Shown: positions 63,778-64,000 of the stretch, one piece after another
How the letters are laid out: each line of letters starts with the position of its first letter
Position numbering within the stretch: position 1 is the first letter of the stretch
Origin: UBA1161 sp002311745
Lineage (GTDB): Bacteria; Planctomycetota; Phycisphaerae; Tepidisphaerales; Tepidisphaeraceae
Direction of reading: 5' to 3'
Length of the DNA stretch: 64,000 nucleotides
NCBI GenBank assembly: GCA_050018415.1
Contig: JBEKAB010000003.1
Span: 148,408 to 212,407, forward strand
Made by a program: the position numbers and the translations under genes
Notes under the pieces: model-generated
Databases searched by the model: none
Told to the model about the DNA's origin: nothing
What the model saw: the letters and a program-made list of their open reading frames with translations, nothing else

Positions 63778-64000
63778 CTATTTGAGAAGGTCATTGGATG
63801 TTGCCAGCGCATCCGTTGCATGGGTGGACAACGTTGGTGCAACCGCATCGGAGCCTACTTGCGATGGAATACCGGCGGCGACGAAGGGGGCGGCGGCTTT
63901 GGGCGAGGCGGAAGCGGCGGAGCCGGTGACGATGGGCGGATGGGCGGACGTAACCAGCACCGGGGCGCTAAAAGGCACGTCGCCGTACCACCAACGCCAG
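63778..64000 (-). CDS. C-terminal end of an unidentified protein (cut by window edge)
   Basis: An open frame from the right edge to a TAG at 63778. The visible part starts WRWWYGDVPFSAPVLVTSA and continues as a Pro/Ala/Ser/Thr-rich low-complexity tail. A GTG at 63978 could be a start, but the open frame continues to the edge, so this is probably a 3' end. No family recognized. Confidence 0.4.
   Translation of the reverse strand, partial: WRWWYGDVPFSAPVLVTSAHPPIVTGSAASASPKAAAPFVAAGIPSQVGSDAVAPTLSTHATDALATSNDLLK

Overview
The window is a high-GC bacterial chromosomal segment that looks like a planctomycete, probably class Phycisphaerae. The supporting signs are several Hanks-type Ser/Thr kinases beside an FHA/GAF/PP2C phosphatase, a PadR regulator paired with a HAAS-type membrane protein, prepilin-like proteins of the planctomycete type, a PqqD/M50 plus HlyD cassette, an EF-Tu with an atypical switch I, and many start codons without a clear Shine-Dalgarno sequence. 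The phylum is an inference from gene content; no rRNA lies in the window.

Layout. 0-3.4 kb (minus): an export-type cassette of a small HlyD adaptor, a GAF-HlyD adaptor and the start of a PqqD-domain M50 protease cut by the window edge. 3.5-8.7 kb: a minizincin, an SppA-like protease, a zinc-ribbon membrane protein, a degenerate amidase, a cytosolic kinase and an HtrA-like protease. 8.7-19.6 kb (minus): single-chain indolepyruvate:ferredoxin oxidoreductase, a membrane protein, and glutamate synthase gltB-gltD. 19.8-24.1 kb: a GT-C glycosyltransferase, a nested palindromic element, and the PadR/HAAS pair with its own promoter-operator. 24.1-31.5 kb: the FHA-GAF-PP2C phosphatase divergent from two large membrane kinases. 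31.5-36.6 kb: amidohydrolase, a lipoprotein, and the operon beta-propeller lipoprotein-purH-trmB.

36.8-39.9 kb is the translation/transcription cluster tRNA-Thr, tuf, rpmG, tRNA-Trp, secE, nusG, with a strong sigma70-type promoter; the usual rplKAJL genes do not follow. 39.9-48.3 kb: prepilin-like protein, esterase, an orphan higA with a 5'-truncated higB remnant, CpsB/YwqE-type phosphatase, pilT, purQ, a 37-aa exported peptide coupled to moeA, and a TPR GT-C protein. 48.4-54.2 kb: methyltransferase, a probably transferred haloperoxidase cassette with a frameshifted membrane protein, a GT41 O-GlcNAc-transferase-like protein, a minimal prepilin and a C39-like protein with tandem repeats.

54.4-58.7 kb (minus) is part of a complex I operon, nuoD-nuoE-phosphatase-two small proteins-nuoF. 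59.0-61.2 kb carries parB between two parS-like palindromes, then a ferredoxin/flavodoxin-NADP reductase-like flavoprotein. The end has an alpha/beta hydrolase, a SirB1-type transglutaminase-fold protein, a broken tRNA-Asn copy, an intact tRNA-Asn and an edge-truncated reading frame.

Inverted arrays of short repeated words and hairpin elements sit in many intergenic gaps. They explain spurious upstream starts for gltD and trmB. No CRISPR array, rRNA or insertion-sequence transposase is seen.
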